From NCBI RefSeq assembly GCF_000743715.1, contig NZ_JQEY01000008.1, positions 1 through 64,000 on the forward strand: a DNA stretch of 64,000 bases, written 5' to 3'. Shown piece by piece: positions 29,584 through 38,866 of this stretch. The notes under the pieces are model-generated. The model saw nothing but the letters and a program-made list of their open reading frames with translations, was not told where the DNA came from and searched no databases. Within the stretch, counting starts at the first letter, position 1, and each line of letters begins with the position of its first letter. This DNA is from Palleronia rufa. GTDB taxonomy: Bacteria; Pseudomonadota; Alphaproteobacteria; Rhodobacterales; Rhodobacteraceae. Both the position numbers and the translations under genes were made by a program.

Positions 29584-30219
29584 TCAGCCCGCGTCGACCA
29601 GCCGGAACGACCGGCGTCGGCGCAGCACGTCGCGGGCGCGGTCCGCGCGCTCGAAATCGGGACCGCCCGCGGACCGGGGGGTGAAGCCCGGCTCCACGGG
29701 GCGGTGGCCGGTCGCCGCGATGGCCATGCGCAGGGGCGGTGCCGGCATCCGGTGCGGCAGATCGAAGAAGCCCAGCGCCCGGGTGACCTGTCCCGCGCGG
29801 TCGCGCAGCGGCAGCAGGGTGAGCCCGGCGGTCAGCGGCGAGCGGAACGCGCGCCGGGACCATTCCAGCGTCAGATCCAGCCGTGCCGGCGTGTCGAACA
29901 GCGTCTCCAGCCCGTCGCCCAGACCGCTGCGCGAGGCCGGTGCGAGCAGACAGGACAGCGGCATCCCGCGAAGTTCGCACCCCTGCAGCGCCGCGATCCG
30001 CTGGCCCGCCAGACGGATCCGCGCCTGTCGCGGCGCGATCCGCTCGATCACCAGGACCCGGTCCAGCGCACAGCCCAGGGCCGCCGGATCCACATCGTCC
30101 CGGTAAGGCACGCGTCCCGCATCCAGCGCGGCCCAGTGGCTTTCGACCGCCCGGCGCGCGGTGTCGTCGCCGCGGTCCCTGCGATGCGGCAGTCTGAGAA
30201 TCTCTGCGCTTCCGACCAT
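29584..30219 (-). CDS. PAS_5-domain protein
   Basis: 211 residues, cytoplasmic. It fits the PAS_5 family typical of Rhodobacterales: HWAALDAGRVPYRDDVDP, RVLVIERIAPRQARIRLAGQ, LRGMPLSCLLAPASR and the last strand RALGFFDLPHR. No output domain is visible, so it is a stand-alone sensor-like module of unknown ligand. Convergent with the DAHP synthase gene (13 bp between stops). The 178 bp upstream separate it from yicC. Confidence 0.75.
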   Translation of the reverse strand: MVGSAEILRLPHRRDRGDDTARRAVESHWAALDAGRVPYRDDVDPAALGCALDRVLVIERIAPRQARIRLAGQRIAALQGCELRGMPLSCLLAPASRSGLGDGLETLFDTPARLDLTLEWSRRAFRSPLTAGLTLLPLRDRAGQVTRALGFFDLPHRMPAPPLRMAIAATGHRPVEPGFTPRSAGGPDFERADRARDVLRRRRSFRLVDAG

Positions 30220-30397
30220 GCCAGGCCCCCATGCTTCGCCGCGGGCCGTCGCCGGCCGCGTCTCTTCCCCGTCGCGGTCTGTCCATCGCCGCGTGCCTGT
30301 GCAAGACAGGGCGCGAACCGACCGATATTCCCCACACCATCGATACCATGGGGTTTGTCGAAAATCTTTCTTAAATACGAACGAGGGTTAATTCCTC

Positions 30398-31294
30398 ATG
30401 TTCCCATCCGTAACGCGATCCATGACCGGCTTTGCCAGCCATACCGGCGCATGGGACGACTGGTCCTGGACCTGGGAACTGCGCTCGGTCAACGGCAAGG
30501 GGCTCGATCTTCGCCTGCGGCTGCCCGACTGGATCGGCGGGCTGGAGGCCGCGCTGCGCGCGCGTTTTCAGGGCGCGGTGTCGCGGGGCAACGTGGGGCT
30601 GTCGCTGAAACTCATGCGCGAGGCCGGGGCAGGGGGCTTCGACCGCGCCGCCCTGGACCGGGCCCTGGCGCAGATCGCAGCGGTCGAGGATATCGCACGC
30701 GCCGCGGGCCGTCCCCTGGCGCCGGTGCGCGCCACTGACCTTCTGACGCTGCGCACCGGCGCCGAGATACTCGACGCGGACGCAGAGGCCGCCCTGCGCG
30801 ACCGCCTGATCGCGGATTTCGATACCGACGTGCTGCCCGCCTTTCTGGAGGTGCGCGCCGCGGAGGGCCGCGCGCTCGACGCGATCCTCACCGCCCGGCT
30901 GGATGAGATCGCGTCCCTTGTGGCCCTTGCCGGCGGTGCCGCGCGCTCCCGGCAGGCCGTCCAGGCGCAGTCGCTGGACGCCGCGGTGCGCCGCATCCTG
31001 GACGAAACCGCCGCTACCGATCCCGACCGGCTGGCCCAGGAGCTGGCGCTCATCGCCGTGCGCCAGGACGTCACCGAAGAGCTCGACCGCCTGGGCGCCC
31101 ATGTAGACGCCGCGCGCACGCTTGTGCGGCGCGACGCACCCAAGGGCCGCAAGCTCGACTTCCTCATGCAGGAGTTCATGCGGGAGGCGAACACGCTTTG
31201 CGCGAAGTCCCAGGACACGGCGCTGACCGCGCACGGGCTTGACCTGAAAACCGTCATAGACCAACTCCGCGAACAGGTTCAGAACGTGGAGTGA
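30398..31294 (+). CDS. YicC-family endoribonuclease
   Basis: 298 residues. N-terminal [10 protein letters not shown] and [17 protein letters not shown] are the family marks, and the C-terminal DUF1732 part ends [20 protein letters not shown] plus the helix [16 protein letters not shown]. YicC proteins are reported RNases. ATG 30398 is used; ATG 30422 would start MTGFA and is possible but shorter than most relatives. gmk follows 4 bp after its stop, a pairing found widely in bacteria. Confidence 0.92.
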   Translation: MFPSVTRSMTGFASHTGAWDDWSWTWELRSVNGKGLDLRLRLPDWIGGLEAALRARFQGAVSRGNVGLSLKLMREAGAGGFDRAALDRALAQIAAVEDIARAAGRPLAPVRATDLLTLRTGAEILDADAEAALRDRLIADFDTDVLPAFLEVRAAEGRALDAILTARLDEIASLVALAGGAARSRQAVQAQSLDAAVRRILDETAATDPDRLAQELALIAVRQDVTEELDRLGAHVDAARTLVRRDAPKGRKLDFLMQEFMREANTLCAKSQDTALTAHGLDLKTVIDQLREQVQNVE

Positions 31295-31298
31295 AACC

Positions 31299-31943
31299 TT
31301 GCCCGACACCCGCCGCGGCCTTCTGATCATCCTCTCCTCACCCTCGGGCGCCGGAAAATCGACCCTGGCGCAGCGCCTGACGGCATGGGACCCGACGCTT
31401 GCCTTCTCCGTCTCGGCCACCACCCGGCCGCCGCGCCCGGGAGAGACCGACGGGCGCGACTATCGCTTCGTCGACGACGCGGCGTTCAAGGCCATGGTTT
31501 CGGACGGAGAGATGCTGGAACACGCCCATGTCTTCGGCAATTTCTACGGCTCTCCCCGGGGGCCGGTGGAGCAGGCCATCGGTGCGGGCAAGGACGTGCT
31601 CTTCGACATCGACTGGCAGGGCGCGCAGCAGATCCGCAATTCGGCCCTGGCCGCCCATACCCTGTCGATCTTCCTGCTGCCGCCGTCGATCCACGAACTT
31701 CGCCGCCGCCTGGAGAGCCGCGCCAAGGACGCGCCGGAGACCATTGCCGGGCGGATGCAGAAAAGCTGGGACGAGATCAGCCATTGGGACGGCTACGACT
31801 ACGTGCTGGTCAACGAGGACCTGCACGACACGGAGGACCGGCTGACCTCCATCATCACCGCCGCGCGCCTGCGCCGGGTCCAGCAGCCCGGTCTGAACGC
31901 GCATGTCCGCAGACTGCAGCAGGAATTCGAGGAGAGCACATGA
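31299..31943 (+). CDS. gmk: Guanylate kinase
   Basis: Phosphorylates GMP to GDP. 214 residues. P-loop [10 protein letters not shown] at about 13-22, GMP-binding [11 protein letters not shown] and the [12 protein letters not shown] region. The only start that precedes the P-loop sensibly is TTG 31299, with GGAG inside the end of yicC, 7 bp upstream; no ATG or GTG lies between. The stop overlaps the next gene by ATGA. Confidence 0.95.
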   Translation: MPDTRRGLLIILSSPSGAGKSTLAQRLTAWDPTLAFSVSATTRPPRPGETDGRDYRFVDDAAFKAMVSDGEMLEHAHVFGNFYGSPRGPVEQAIGAGKDVLFDIDWQGAQQIRNSALAAHTLSIFLLPPSIHELRRRLESRAKDAPETIAGRMQKSWDEISHWDGYDYVLVNEDLHDTEDRLTSIITAARLRRVQQPGLNAHVRRLQQEFEEST

Positions 31944-32461
31944 TCTACGATCTGGGCGGCGACACGCCGCTTCTGGAGGACGGCGTCTGGGTCGCACCCG
32001 ACGCCAATGTCATCGGCCGCATCATCCTGCGCGCGCGCGCCAGCGTCTGGTTCTGCGCCACCTTGCGCGGCGACAACGAGACCATAGAGGTCGGCCCCGG
32101 CACCAACATCCAGGAGAATTGCGTGCTGCATACCGACATGGGAATGCCGCTGACCATCGGGCGCGACTGCACCATCGGCCACAAGGTGATGCTGCACGGC
32201 TGCACCGTTGGCGACGAGAGCCTGATCGGCATGGGGGCGACGGTGCTGAACGGGGCGAAGATCGGGACCAACTGCCTGATCGGCGCGGGGGCGCTGGTGA
32301 CCGAGGGCAAGGAGATCCCGGACGGCTCTGTGGTGCTGGGCGCGCCGGGCAAGGTGGTGCGCAAGCTGGACGCCCGGGCGATCCAGATGCTCCGCGCCTC
32401 TGCCCTGCACTACCAGGAGAACGCGGCGCGCTTCGCCAAGACCCTGACGCGGATCGACTGA
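31940..32461 (+). CDS. Gamma-class carbonic anhydrase-like protein
   Basis: 173 residues with left-handed beta-helix hexapeptide repeats ([47 protein letters not shown]). Metal-binding His residues are seen in VLHTD and IGHKVMLHG. Members either hydrate CO2 or act as trimeric acyltransferase-like proteins; activity is not certain. The ATG overlaps the gmk stop (ATGA). It ends 3 bp before the PLP-lyase gene, so both belong to the yicC operon. Confidence 0.88.
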   Translation: MIYDLGGDTPLLEDGVWVAPDANVIGRIILRARASVWFCATLRGDNETIEVGPGTNIQENCVLHTDMGMPLTIGRDCTIGHKVMLHGCTVGDESLIGMGATVLNGAKIGTNCLIGAGALVTEGKEIPDGSVVLGAPGKVVRKLDARAIQMLRASALHYQENAARFAKTLTRID

Positions 32462-32464
32462 ACC

Positions 32465-33715
32465 ATGGCGCAAGGATTCATCGCACGCCTGTTCGGCCGC
32501 CGCGAGGCGCCCCGCGCGCTGCCCCGGCCCGACACGGCACCGCGCACCACCGTCCGCCGCACGCCCTGGCCGGAGGGCACCGAGCGCGCCCTGGGCACGC
32601 CGCTGCAACCGTCCGTCGTCTATGGTGCCGAAAGCCCGGACGCGCTGGACGCCATCTACGAGGGCCGCGCGCCGGGATACACCTACGCGCGCGAGGCGCA
32701 TCCGAATGCCTCTGTCCTGGCCGCCAAGATCGACGCGCTGGAGGGGGCCACCGGGGGGCTGGTGACGGGTTCCGGCATGGCCGCGGTGGCGGCGGCCCTG
32801 CTGGGGCTGGTGCGCGCCGGAGATCACGTGGTCGGCGGCGACCAGCTCTACGGCCGATCGCTGCGGATGATGACCGACGACCTGCCGCGGCTGGGCGTGG
32901 AGACCACGCTGGCCGATCCCACCGACGCGGCCGCCATCGAGGCCGCGCTCCGCCCCGAGACCCGCGCGATCCTGATCGAGGTCGTGTCGAACCCGACCCT
33001 GCGCGTCGCCGATCTGGACGGGATCGCCCGGCTGGCCGGGCCGCGCGGCATCACGCTGATCGTCGACAACACCTTTACCACCCCGCGCGCGATCCGGCCC
33101 TTCAGACATGGTGCGGACATCGTGATCCACTCGGTCACCAAGCTGCTGGCGGGGCACTCCGACGCGACGCTGGGCTATGTCGCCGCGAAGGATCCCGCGC
33201 ACCGGGAGGCGATGCGCGTCTTTGCCACCACGCTGGGACTGACCGCCAGCCCGTTCGATTGCTGGCTGGCGGAGCGGGGGATGCACTCTTTCGAACTGCG
33301 CTACGACCGGGCAGAGGCGACCGCCCGCGCCCTGGCCGACCGTCTGGACGGGCTGCCCGGGGTCGAGAGGGTGATCTATCCCGGGCGCGACGACCATCCC
33401 GACCGGGCGCGCGCCGCGGCGCTTCTGGGCGCGCGCACCGGCAACATGGTGACGTTCCAGATCGCCGGCGGGCGCCCTGCCGCGAACGCGCTGGTGCGCG
33501 CGGCGGAGCGCATCGCCTTCGCGCCCACGCTGGGCGACGTGGCCACCACACTGTCGCACCCGGCCACGTCGTCGCACCGCGGACTGAGCCCGGAGGGGCG
33601 CGCCGCGCTGGGGCTGTCGGAAGGCTCGTTCCGGGTCTCCGTCGGGGTGGAACCCGCCGACCTGCTGCTGGGGGAGTTCGAGGCCGCGATACGCGCGGCG
33701 GCCGCGGCGGGGTAG
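32465..33715 (+). CDS. PLP-dependent trans-sulfuration (Cys/Met metabolism) enzyme
   Basis: 416 residues. The Cys/Met fold-type I signature is clear: GYTYAREAHPNASVLAAKI, TGSGMAAVAAALL, VDNTFTTPRAIRPF and HSVTKLLAGHSDATLG with the PLP lysine. It could be a cystathionine lyase/synthase or an O-acetylhomoserine-using enzyme; the acetyl-type MetA at 13.2 kb makes the latter worth considering. The first ~45 residues (Arg/Pro-rich, GRREAPRALPRP) are longer than in most relatives. phoR begins 5 bp after the stop. Confidence 0.88.
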   Translation: MAQGFIARLFGRREAPRALPRPDTAPRTTVRRTPWPEGTERALGTPLQPSVVYGAESPDALDAIYEGRAPGYTYAREAHPNASVLAAKIDALEGATGGLVTGSGMAAVAAALLGLVRAGDHVVGGDQLYGRSLRMMTDDLPRLGVETTLADPTDAAAIEAALRPETRAILIEVVSNPTLRVADLDGIARLAGPRGITLIVDNTFTTPRAIRPFRHGADIVIHSVTKLLAGHSDATLGYVAAKDPAHREAMRVFATTLGLTASPFDCWLAERGMHSFELRYDRAEATARALADRLDGLPGVERVIYPGRDDHPDRARAAALLGARTGNMVTFQIAGGRPAANALVRAAERIAFAPTLGDVATTLSHPATSSHRGLSPEGRAALGLSEGSFRVSVGVEPADLLLGEFEAAIRAAAAAG

Positions 33716-33720
33716 GGCGC

Positions 33721-34746
33721 ATGGACGGCCCGCGCCCGCAGGAGCTGCTCGACGCGCTGGCCGTGCCCGCCCTTCTGATCGGGCGCGACCACCGGATCGT
33801 CGCGGTGAACGCCGGCGCCACGGAGGTGTTCGGCCGCGGTCTGGTGGGGCGCCACTTCGTCCTGGCCCTGCGCCAGCCCGCGCTGGTCGAGGCGATCGAG
33901 CGCACCCACGGCGACGGACAGCCCCGCGACGCGCGGTTTCTGGCGCGCAAGGACCGCACCGATCTGACCTTTGGCGCCCATGTCGCCGCAGCCGGCCGCT
34001 GGATGCTGGTCAGCTTCGAGGACCGCTCGGCCGCCGAGGAGGCCGACCAGATGCGCCGCGATTTCGTCGCCAACGTCAGCCATGAGCTGAAAACCCCGCT
34101 GACCGCCATCCTGGGCTTCATCGAGACGTTGCGCGGCCCGGCCCGCGCCGATGCCGCGGCCCGCGAGCGATTCCTGACCGTGATGGAGCGAGAGGCCCAG
34201 CGGATGAACCGCCTGGTGACCGACCTGCTGTCGCTGAGCCGGGTGGAGGCCAACGAACGGATGCGCCCCACAGAGGAGGTCGACATCGCGCTGATCGTCG
34301 CCTCCTGCGTGACCACGCTGAGCGGATCGGCCACGTCGCGCGGCGTGGCGCTGGTCTACGACCGCCCCGCGGCCCCGGTGCTGCTGAAGGGCGACGGCGA
34401 CCAGCTTCGGCAGGTGGTCGGGAACCTGATCGAGAACGCCGTCAAATACGGCGGCACACGGGTCGAGATCCGCCTGACCGAGCGTCTGTCCGTCCCAGAG
34501 CTCCACCGCGCCGGCGTCGTGCTGGACGTGATCGACAACGGTCCTGGCATAGACGAGCGCCATCTGTCGCGGCTGACCGAGCGGTTCTACCGCGTGGACG
34601 GCCACCGCTCCCGCGAGGTGGGGGGCACCGGGCTGGGCCTGGCGATCGTCAAGCACATCGTCTCGCGCCACCGCGGCAGGCTTCTGGTGGCGTCGCGGCG
34701 CGGTGCCGGGACGGTGTTCACCGCGCTCTTGCCGCGCGAGCCCTGA
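33721..34746 (+). CDS. phoR: Phosphate regulon sensor histidine kinase PhoR (no membrane segment)
   Basis: Phosphorylates PhoB when phosphate is scarce. 341 residues: PAS-like domain (about 8-105, ALLIGRDHRIVAVNAGATE), HisKA with His121 in VSHELKTPLTAI, then HATPase with N box NLIENAVKYGG and G boxes DNGPGIDERH and GGTGLGLAIVKHI. Unlike E. coli PhoR, no transmembrane helix is visible. It follows the PLP-lyase gene closely and precedes a Pho box and pstS, which links it to this locus. Confidence 0.92.
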   Translation: MDGPRPQELLDALAVPALLIGRDHRIVAVNAGATEVFGRGLVGRHFVLALRQPALVEAIERTHGDGQPRDARFLARKDRTDLTFGAHVAAAGRWMLVSFEDRSAAEEADQMRRDFVANVSHELKTPLTAILGFIETLRGPARADAAARERFLTVMEREAQRMNRLVTDLLSLSRVEANERMRPTEEVDIALIVASCVTTLSGSATSRGVALVYDRPAAPVLLKGDGDQLRQVVGNLIENAVKYGGTRVEIRLTERLSVPELHRAGVVLDVIDNGPGIDERHLSRLTERFYRVDGHRSREVGGTGLGLAIVKHIVSRHRGRLLVASRRGAGTVFTALLPREP

Positions 34747-34775
34747 CCGGCCGCGCTGCCCTTGCGTCGCCGGCG

Positions 34776-34808
34776 TTGTCATCAAACCGTTACATTGCCG
34801 TTACATAG
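34776..34808 (+). promoter_or_regulatory. Pho box: three 11-bp direct repeats upstream of pstS
   Basis: TTGTCATCAAA, CCGTTACATTG and CCGTTACATAG stand directly in tandem. This is the PhoB-binding pattern (TGTCA + 4 AT-rich positions every 11 bp). It lies about 70 bp before pstS and just after the phoR stop. A single site probably drives pstS-pstC-pstA-pstB-phoU-phoB. Confidence 0.88.
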
Positions 34809-34880
34809 GTGACGCGCCCCGCCGGTATCGAGCGGCGGAGGCCGCGACCCGGCCCGGGAAACGACAAGCCAGGAGCTCAC

Positions 34881-35927
34881 ATGTCCTTCGTCAGAACCAC
34901 CGCCTCCGTTGCTATTCTTGCCGCCGCGGCCACCGCCGCAGGCGCCCAGGGCCGCGATCAGGTCCAGGTCGCCGGATCCTCCACCGTGCTGCCCTATGCC
35001 AACATCGTCGCCGAGGCGTTCGGCGAATCCTACGACTTCCCGACGCCGGTGATCCAGTCCGGGGGCTCCTCGGCGGGCCTCAAGCTCTTTTGCGAGGGCG
35101 TGGGCGAGAACACCATCGACATCGCCAACGCGTCCCGCCCGATGCGCCCCGAAGAGCAGAAAACCTGTGCCGACAATGGCGTGAACGAGATCATAGAGGT
35201 CCGGATCGGCTATGACGGCATCGTGTTCGCCAGCCAGACCGACGGACCGGCCTTCACCGCCTTCGAGCCGGCGCAATGGTACAAGGCGATGGCCGCGGAG
35301 ATCCCTCAGGACGGTGAGATGGTCGCGAATCCCAATACCAACTGGACCGACATCGACCCCAGCCTTCCCGATGCCGAGATCCTGGCGTTCATTCCCGGCA
35401 CCAAGCACGGCACCCGGGAGGTGTTCGAGGAAAAGGTGATCCTGGCGGGCTGCGAAGCCTCCGGCGCCATGGAGCAGATCATGGAGATCAACGGCGGCGA
35501 CGAGGACGCGGCCGAAGACGCCTGCATGGCGATTCGCGACGACGGGGCCGCCGTGGACATCGACGGCGACTATACCGAAACCCTGGCGCGCATCGAATCG
35601 AACTCCGACGGCGTCGGCGTGTTCGGGCTGTCGTTTTACGAAAACAACACCGACAAGCTGAAGGTCGCCACCATGGGCGGGGTCGCGCCGTCGACCGAGA
35701 CCATCGCCAGCGGCGAATACCCGGTGTCGCGCCCGCTCTACTTCTACATCAAGAAGGCGCATATCGGCGTGATCCCGGGCCTAAAGGAATACGCCGCGTT
35801 CTTCGTCAACGACCAGGTGGCCGGGCAGGGCGGCCCGCTGGCCGACTACGGGCTGGTGCCCGATCCCGAACTGGCCCAGACGCAACAGAAGGTCGAGGAC
35901 GAGACCACCATGCCGGACCCCTCCTGA
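34881..35927 (+). CDS. pstS: Phosphate ABC transporter substrate-binding protein PstS
   Basis: Periplasmic high-affinity phosphate-binding protein. 348 residues. Signal peptide MSFVRTTASVAILAAAATAAGA, cleaved before QG. Phosphate-contacting phrases are VAGSSTVLPY, SGGSSAGLKLF and the GTREVFEE segment. AGGAG precedes ATG 34881. First gene after the Pho box. Confidence 0.95.
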   Translation: MSFVRTTASVAILAAAATAAGAQGRDQVQVAGSSTVLPYANIVAEAFGESYDFPTPVIQSGGSSAGLKLFCEGVGENTIDIANASRPMRPEEQKTCADNGVNEIIEVRIGYDGIVFASQTDGPAFTAFEPAQWYKAMAAEIPQDGEMVANPNTNWTDIDPSLPDAEILAFIPGTKHGTREVFEEKVILAGCEASGAMEQIMEINGGDEDAAEDACMAIRDDGAAVDIDGDYTETLARIESNSDGVGVFGLSFYENNTDKLKVATMGGVAPSTETIASGEYPVSRPLYFYIKKAHIGVIPGLKEYAAFFVNDQVAGQGGPLADYGLVPDPELAQTQQKVEDETTMPDPS

Positions 35928-35946
35928 CCCGCACGACACACGCCCG

Positions 35947-35979
35947 GGGCGGCCCGCTGCAAGATCCGGCGGGCCGCCC
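35947..35979 (+). other. Intercistronic hairpin between pstS and pstC
   Basis: Perfect 11-bp stem GGGCGGCCCGC / GCGGGCCGCCC with an 11-nt loop. No U-run. It lies after pstS and may keep more pstS mRNA than pstCAB mRNA, which is common where a binding protein heads an ABC operon. Confidence 0.65.
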
Positions 35980-36041
35980 GACCCGTTCATGACCCATGCA
36001 CGGCGCCGGACGACCCGCGCCCTGTCGAAAGGCCCGCTTTC

Positions 36042-37499
36042 ATGCCGGTGATCTGGATCCTGCTCATCCTTGCCGGGCTTGCCATCGCGGGCGTGGTCCT
36101 GGGCCGCCGCCGGGCGCTTGCCTCCGCGGGCGGCGATCCGACCGCGCTTCATTCCCGGCCGAACTATCACGGCGCGTCGGTCGCGCTGGCCGCGCTGATC
36201 CCGTCGCTACTGCTCCTGGCGGTCTGGCTCTTCGTCCAGCCCGTGCTGATCGATGCCAGGGTGACCGGCCAGATCCCCGAGAGCGCCGTGCCCGACGGCG
36301 GCACGCGGGACCTGCTGATGGGCGATGTGGAACGGCTGGCCGACGGGCTTGAGATCCTGGTGCGGACCGGGCGCGTCAGCCCGCGGGAGGCTGCCGACCT
36401 CTCCGCCGGGGACGACATCCGCGGACAGCTCGGCGCCATAGGTCTGGCGCTGGGGTCCGATGTCTCGCCCGCGATCCTCGACGCCGCGCGCACCTTCCGC
36501 AACCTGTCCCGGCGCGGCGCGCTGCTGATGACCGTCGCGGTGCTGGGCGTGGCGGCCGCGGGCTTCGGCCTCAGCCTTTCCCGCGTCAACAAGGACCGCC
36601 GCGCCCGAAACGCGGTCGAACGGGTGATCCGCGGCCTGCTGCTTGTCGCGGCCTTGATCGCGATCCTGACGACGCTGGGGATCGTGCTGTCGATGCTGTT
36701 CGAATCGATCAGTTTCTTCCGCCAGTATCCGATCGCCGACTTCTTCTTCGGCACCAACTGGGCCCCGAACTTCCGCGGCAATTCGGACCTGGGGATCCTG
36801 CCGCTTCTGTGGGGCACGCTCTACATCTCTTTCATCGCGCTGGCGGTGGCGGTGCCCGTCGGGCTCTTCGCGGCGATCTACCTGTCGGAATACGCCAGCC
36901 GGCGCCTGCGCTCCGTCGCCAAGCCGCTGATCGAGGTGCTGGCCGGCATTCCCACCATCGTCTACGGCCTGTTCGCGCTGCTGGTCGTCGGACCGGCGCT
37001 GCGCGACTACTTCGCCCAGCCCCTGGGGATCGGCAATTCCAGCTCTTCGGTGATGACCGCCGGGCTGGTCATGGGGATCATGCTGATCCCGTTCGTTTCG
37101 TCGCTGTCCGACGACATCATCTCTGCCGTGCCGCAGACCATGCGCGACGGCAGCCTGGGCCTGGGGGCCACCAGGTCCGAGACGATCCGTCAGGTCGTGG
37201 TTCCGGCGGCGCTGCCCGGCATCGTCGGCGCGATCCTGCTGGCGGCAAGCCGCGCCATCGGAGAGACGATGATCGTGGTGCTGGGGGCGGGGGCCGCGGC
37301 GCGGTTGGACCTCAACCCGTTCGAGGCGATGACCACGGTCACCGTCAAGATCGTCAGCCAACTGACCGGCGACACCAACTTCGCCTCACCGGAAACCCTT
37401 GTGGCCTTCGCCCTGGGCCTGACCCTCTTCGTCATCACGCTGGTGCTCAACGTCGTCGCCCTGGCGATCGTCCGCCGCTACCGGGAGCAGTACGAATGA
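36042..37499 (+). CDS. pstC: Phosphate ABC transporter permease PstC (long form)
   Basis: 485 residues, against about 300-320 in E. coli. The core permease (about 195-485) has six helices and the EAA-like loop TMRDGSLGLGATRSETIRQV. The first ~190 residues contain an N-terminal helix, a second helix pair near 36-65 and 160-178 and a periplasmic region. This extended architecture is seen in alphaproteobacterial PstC. ATG 36042 follows a 114-bp gap with a hairpin; its stop overlaps pstA. Confidence 0.94.
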   Translation: MPVIWILLILAGLAIAGVVLGRRRALASAGGDPTALHSRPNYHGASVALAALIPSLLLLAVWLFVQPVLIDARVTGQIPESAVPDGGTRDLLMGDVERLADGLEILVRTGRVSPREAADLSAGDDIRGQLGAIGLALGSDVSPAILDAARTFRNLSRRGALLMTVAVLGVAAAGFGLSLSRVNKDRRARNAVERVIRGLLLVAALIAILTTLGIVLSMLFESISFFRQYPIADFFFGTNWAPNFRGNSDLGILPLLWGTLYISFIALAVAVPVGLFAAIYLSEYASRRLRSVAKPLIEVLAGIPTIVYGLFALLVVGPALRDYFAQPLGIGNSSSSVMTAGLVMGIMLIPFVSSLSDDIISAVPQTMRDGSLGLGATRSETIRQVVVPAALPGIVGAILLAASRAIGETMIVVLGAGAAARLDLNPFEAMTTVTVKIVSQLTGDTNFASPETLVAFALGLTLFVITLVLNVVALAIVRRYREQYE

Positions 37500-38851
37500 C
37501 CGACATGCCCGACGACCGCGGCGCCGGGCGGAGTGCCGCCACCTCCACCGCGTCGATCATGCGCCCGGACGCGCGCACCAAGTCCCGCAACGCGGCCGAG
37601 AAACGGTTCCGCGCCTACGGGCTGGGGGCCATCGTCATCGGCATCCTGGCGCTGGTCTTTCTGCTGGCCTCGATCCTGTATCGCGGCCTGCCGGCCTTTA
37701 CCCAGACCTACATCTCCATCGACGTCGCCCTCCCGGCCGAGACGCTGGACCCCGAAGGCAACCGCGACCCGGCGGAAATGGCCAAGGTCATCACCTTCGG
37801 CTACGCGGGGCTTGTGGACGACGCGATGCAGAGCGCGCTGGAGGCGCGCGGGATCGAGGTGGAAGGACTGAACGATCCGGGCGTCCTGATCTCCAAGCAG
37901 GCGCCGGCGCAGATCCGCGACTGGGTGCTGTCCAACCCCGAAGCGGTCGGCGGGACAGAGCGTTTCGATTTCCTCGCCACCAGCCGGATCGACCAGTACT
38001 ACAAGGGCGCCGTGACCATGGAGAGTGCCGCGCGCGACAGCCAGATCAGCCCCGAGCAACTGCAACTGGCCGACATCCTGAAAGACGAGGGGATGCTGAC
38101 GCGCAAGTTCAACTGGTCTTTCGTCACCGCGCCCGACGCGTCGGATCAGCGCCCGGAGGCCGCGGGGCTGGGGGTGGCGATCCTGGGGTCCGCCTACATG
38201 ATGCTGATCGTGCTGGGCCTGGCGCTTCCCATCGGCGTGGCGGCATCGATCTACCTGGAGGAGTTCGCCCCCACCAATCGCTGGACCGACATCATCGAGG
38301 TCAACATCTCGAACCTTGCCGCCGTCCCGTCCATCGTGTTCGGAATTCTCGGCCTGGCGATCTTCATCAACTTCGGGGGATTGCCGCAATCGGCGCCGAT
38401 CGTCGGCGGCCTGGTGCTGACGCTGATGACCCTGCCCACCATCATCATCTCGACCCGCGCATCGCTGAAATCGGTGCCGCCGTCGATCCGGGACGCGGCC
38501 TTGGGCGTGGGCGCGTCGAAGATGCAGGCCGTGTTCCACCACGTCCTGCCGCTGGCCGGTCCCGGCATCCTGACGGGGACCATCATCGGGCTGGCGCAGG
38601 CCCTGGGAGAGACCGCGCCGCTCTTGCTGATCGGCATGGTGGCCTTCGTCACCGAATATCCCGACGCGCCGCCCGAAGGCTTCTTCGACCCGGCCACGGC
38701 GCTGCCCGTGCAGGTCTACAACTGGACCCAGCGCGCCGACCCGGCCTTTGCCGAACGCGCGTCCGGCGCCATCATCGTCCTGCTGGTGTTCCTTGCGATC
38801 ATGAACATCACCGCCATCGTGCTGCGCCGCAAGTTCGAGCGCCGCTGGTAA
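37496..38851 (+). CDS. pstA: Phosphate ABC transporter permease PstA (DUF3333-type N-terminus)
   Basis: 451 residues. After one N-terminal helix (about 42-62) comes a ~150-residue periplasmic segment (YISIDVALPAETLDPEGN...TSRIDQYYKGAV), matching the DUF3333-type extension of long PstA proteins, then the six-helix permease core with the EAA-like loop SIRDAALGVGASKMQAVFHH. ATG 37496 overlaps the pstC stop (ATGA). pstB follows after 15 bp. Confidence 0.94.
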   Translation: MTDMPDDRGAGRSAATSTASIMRPDARTKSRNAAEKRFRAYGLGAIVIGILALVFLLASILYRGLPAFTQTYISIDVALPAETLDPEGNRDPAEMAKVITFGYAGLVDDAMQSALEARGIEVEGLNDPGVLISKQAPAQIRDWVLSNPEAVGGTERFDFLATSRIDQYYKGAVTMESAARDSQISPEQLQLADILKDEGMLTRKFNWSFVTAPDASDQRPEAAGLGVAILGSAYMMLIVLGLALPIGVAASIYLEEFAPTNRWTDIIEVNISNLAAVPSIVFGILGLAIFINFGGLPQSAPIVGGLVLTLMTLPTIIISTRASLKSVPPSIRDAALGVGASKMQAVFHHVLPLAGPGILTGTIIGLAQALGETAPLLLIGMVAFVTEYPDAPPEGFFDPATALPVQVYNWTQRADPAFAERASGAIIVLLVFLAIMNITAIVLRRKFERRW

Positions 38852-38866
38852 CGAAAGGTCCGTCCC

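Noticed and set aside
30355-30377. TTGTCG...TAAATA promoter upstream of yicC
   Set aside because: The spacing is only 11 bp, too short for a sigma-70 promoter.
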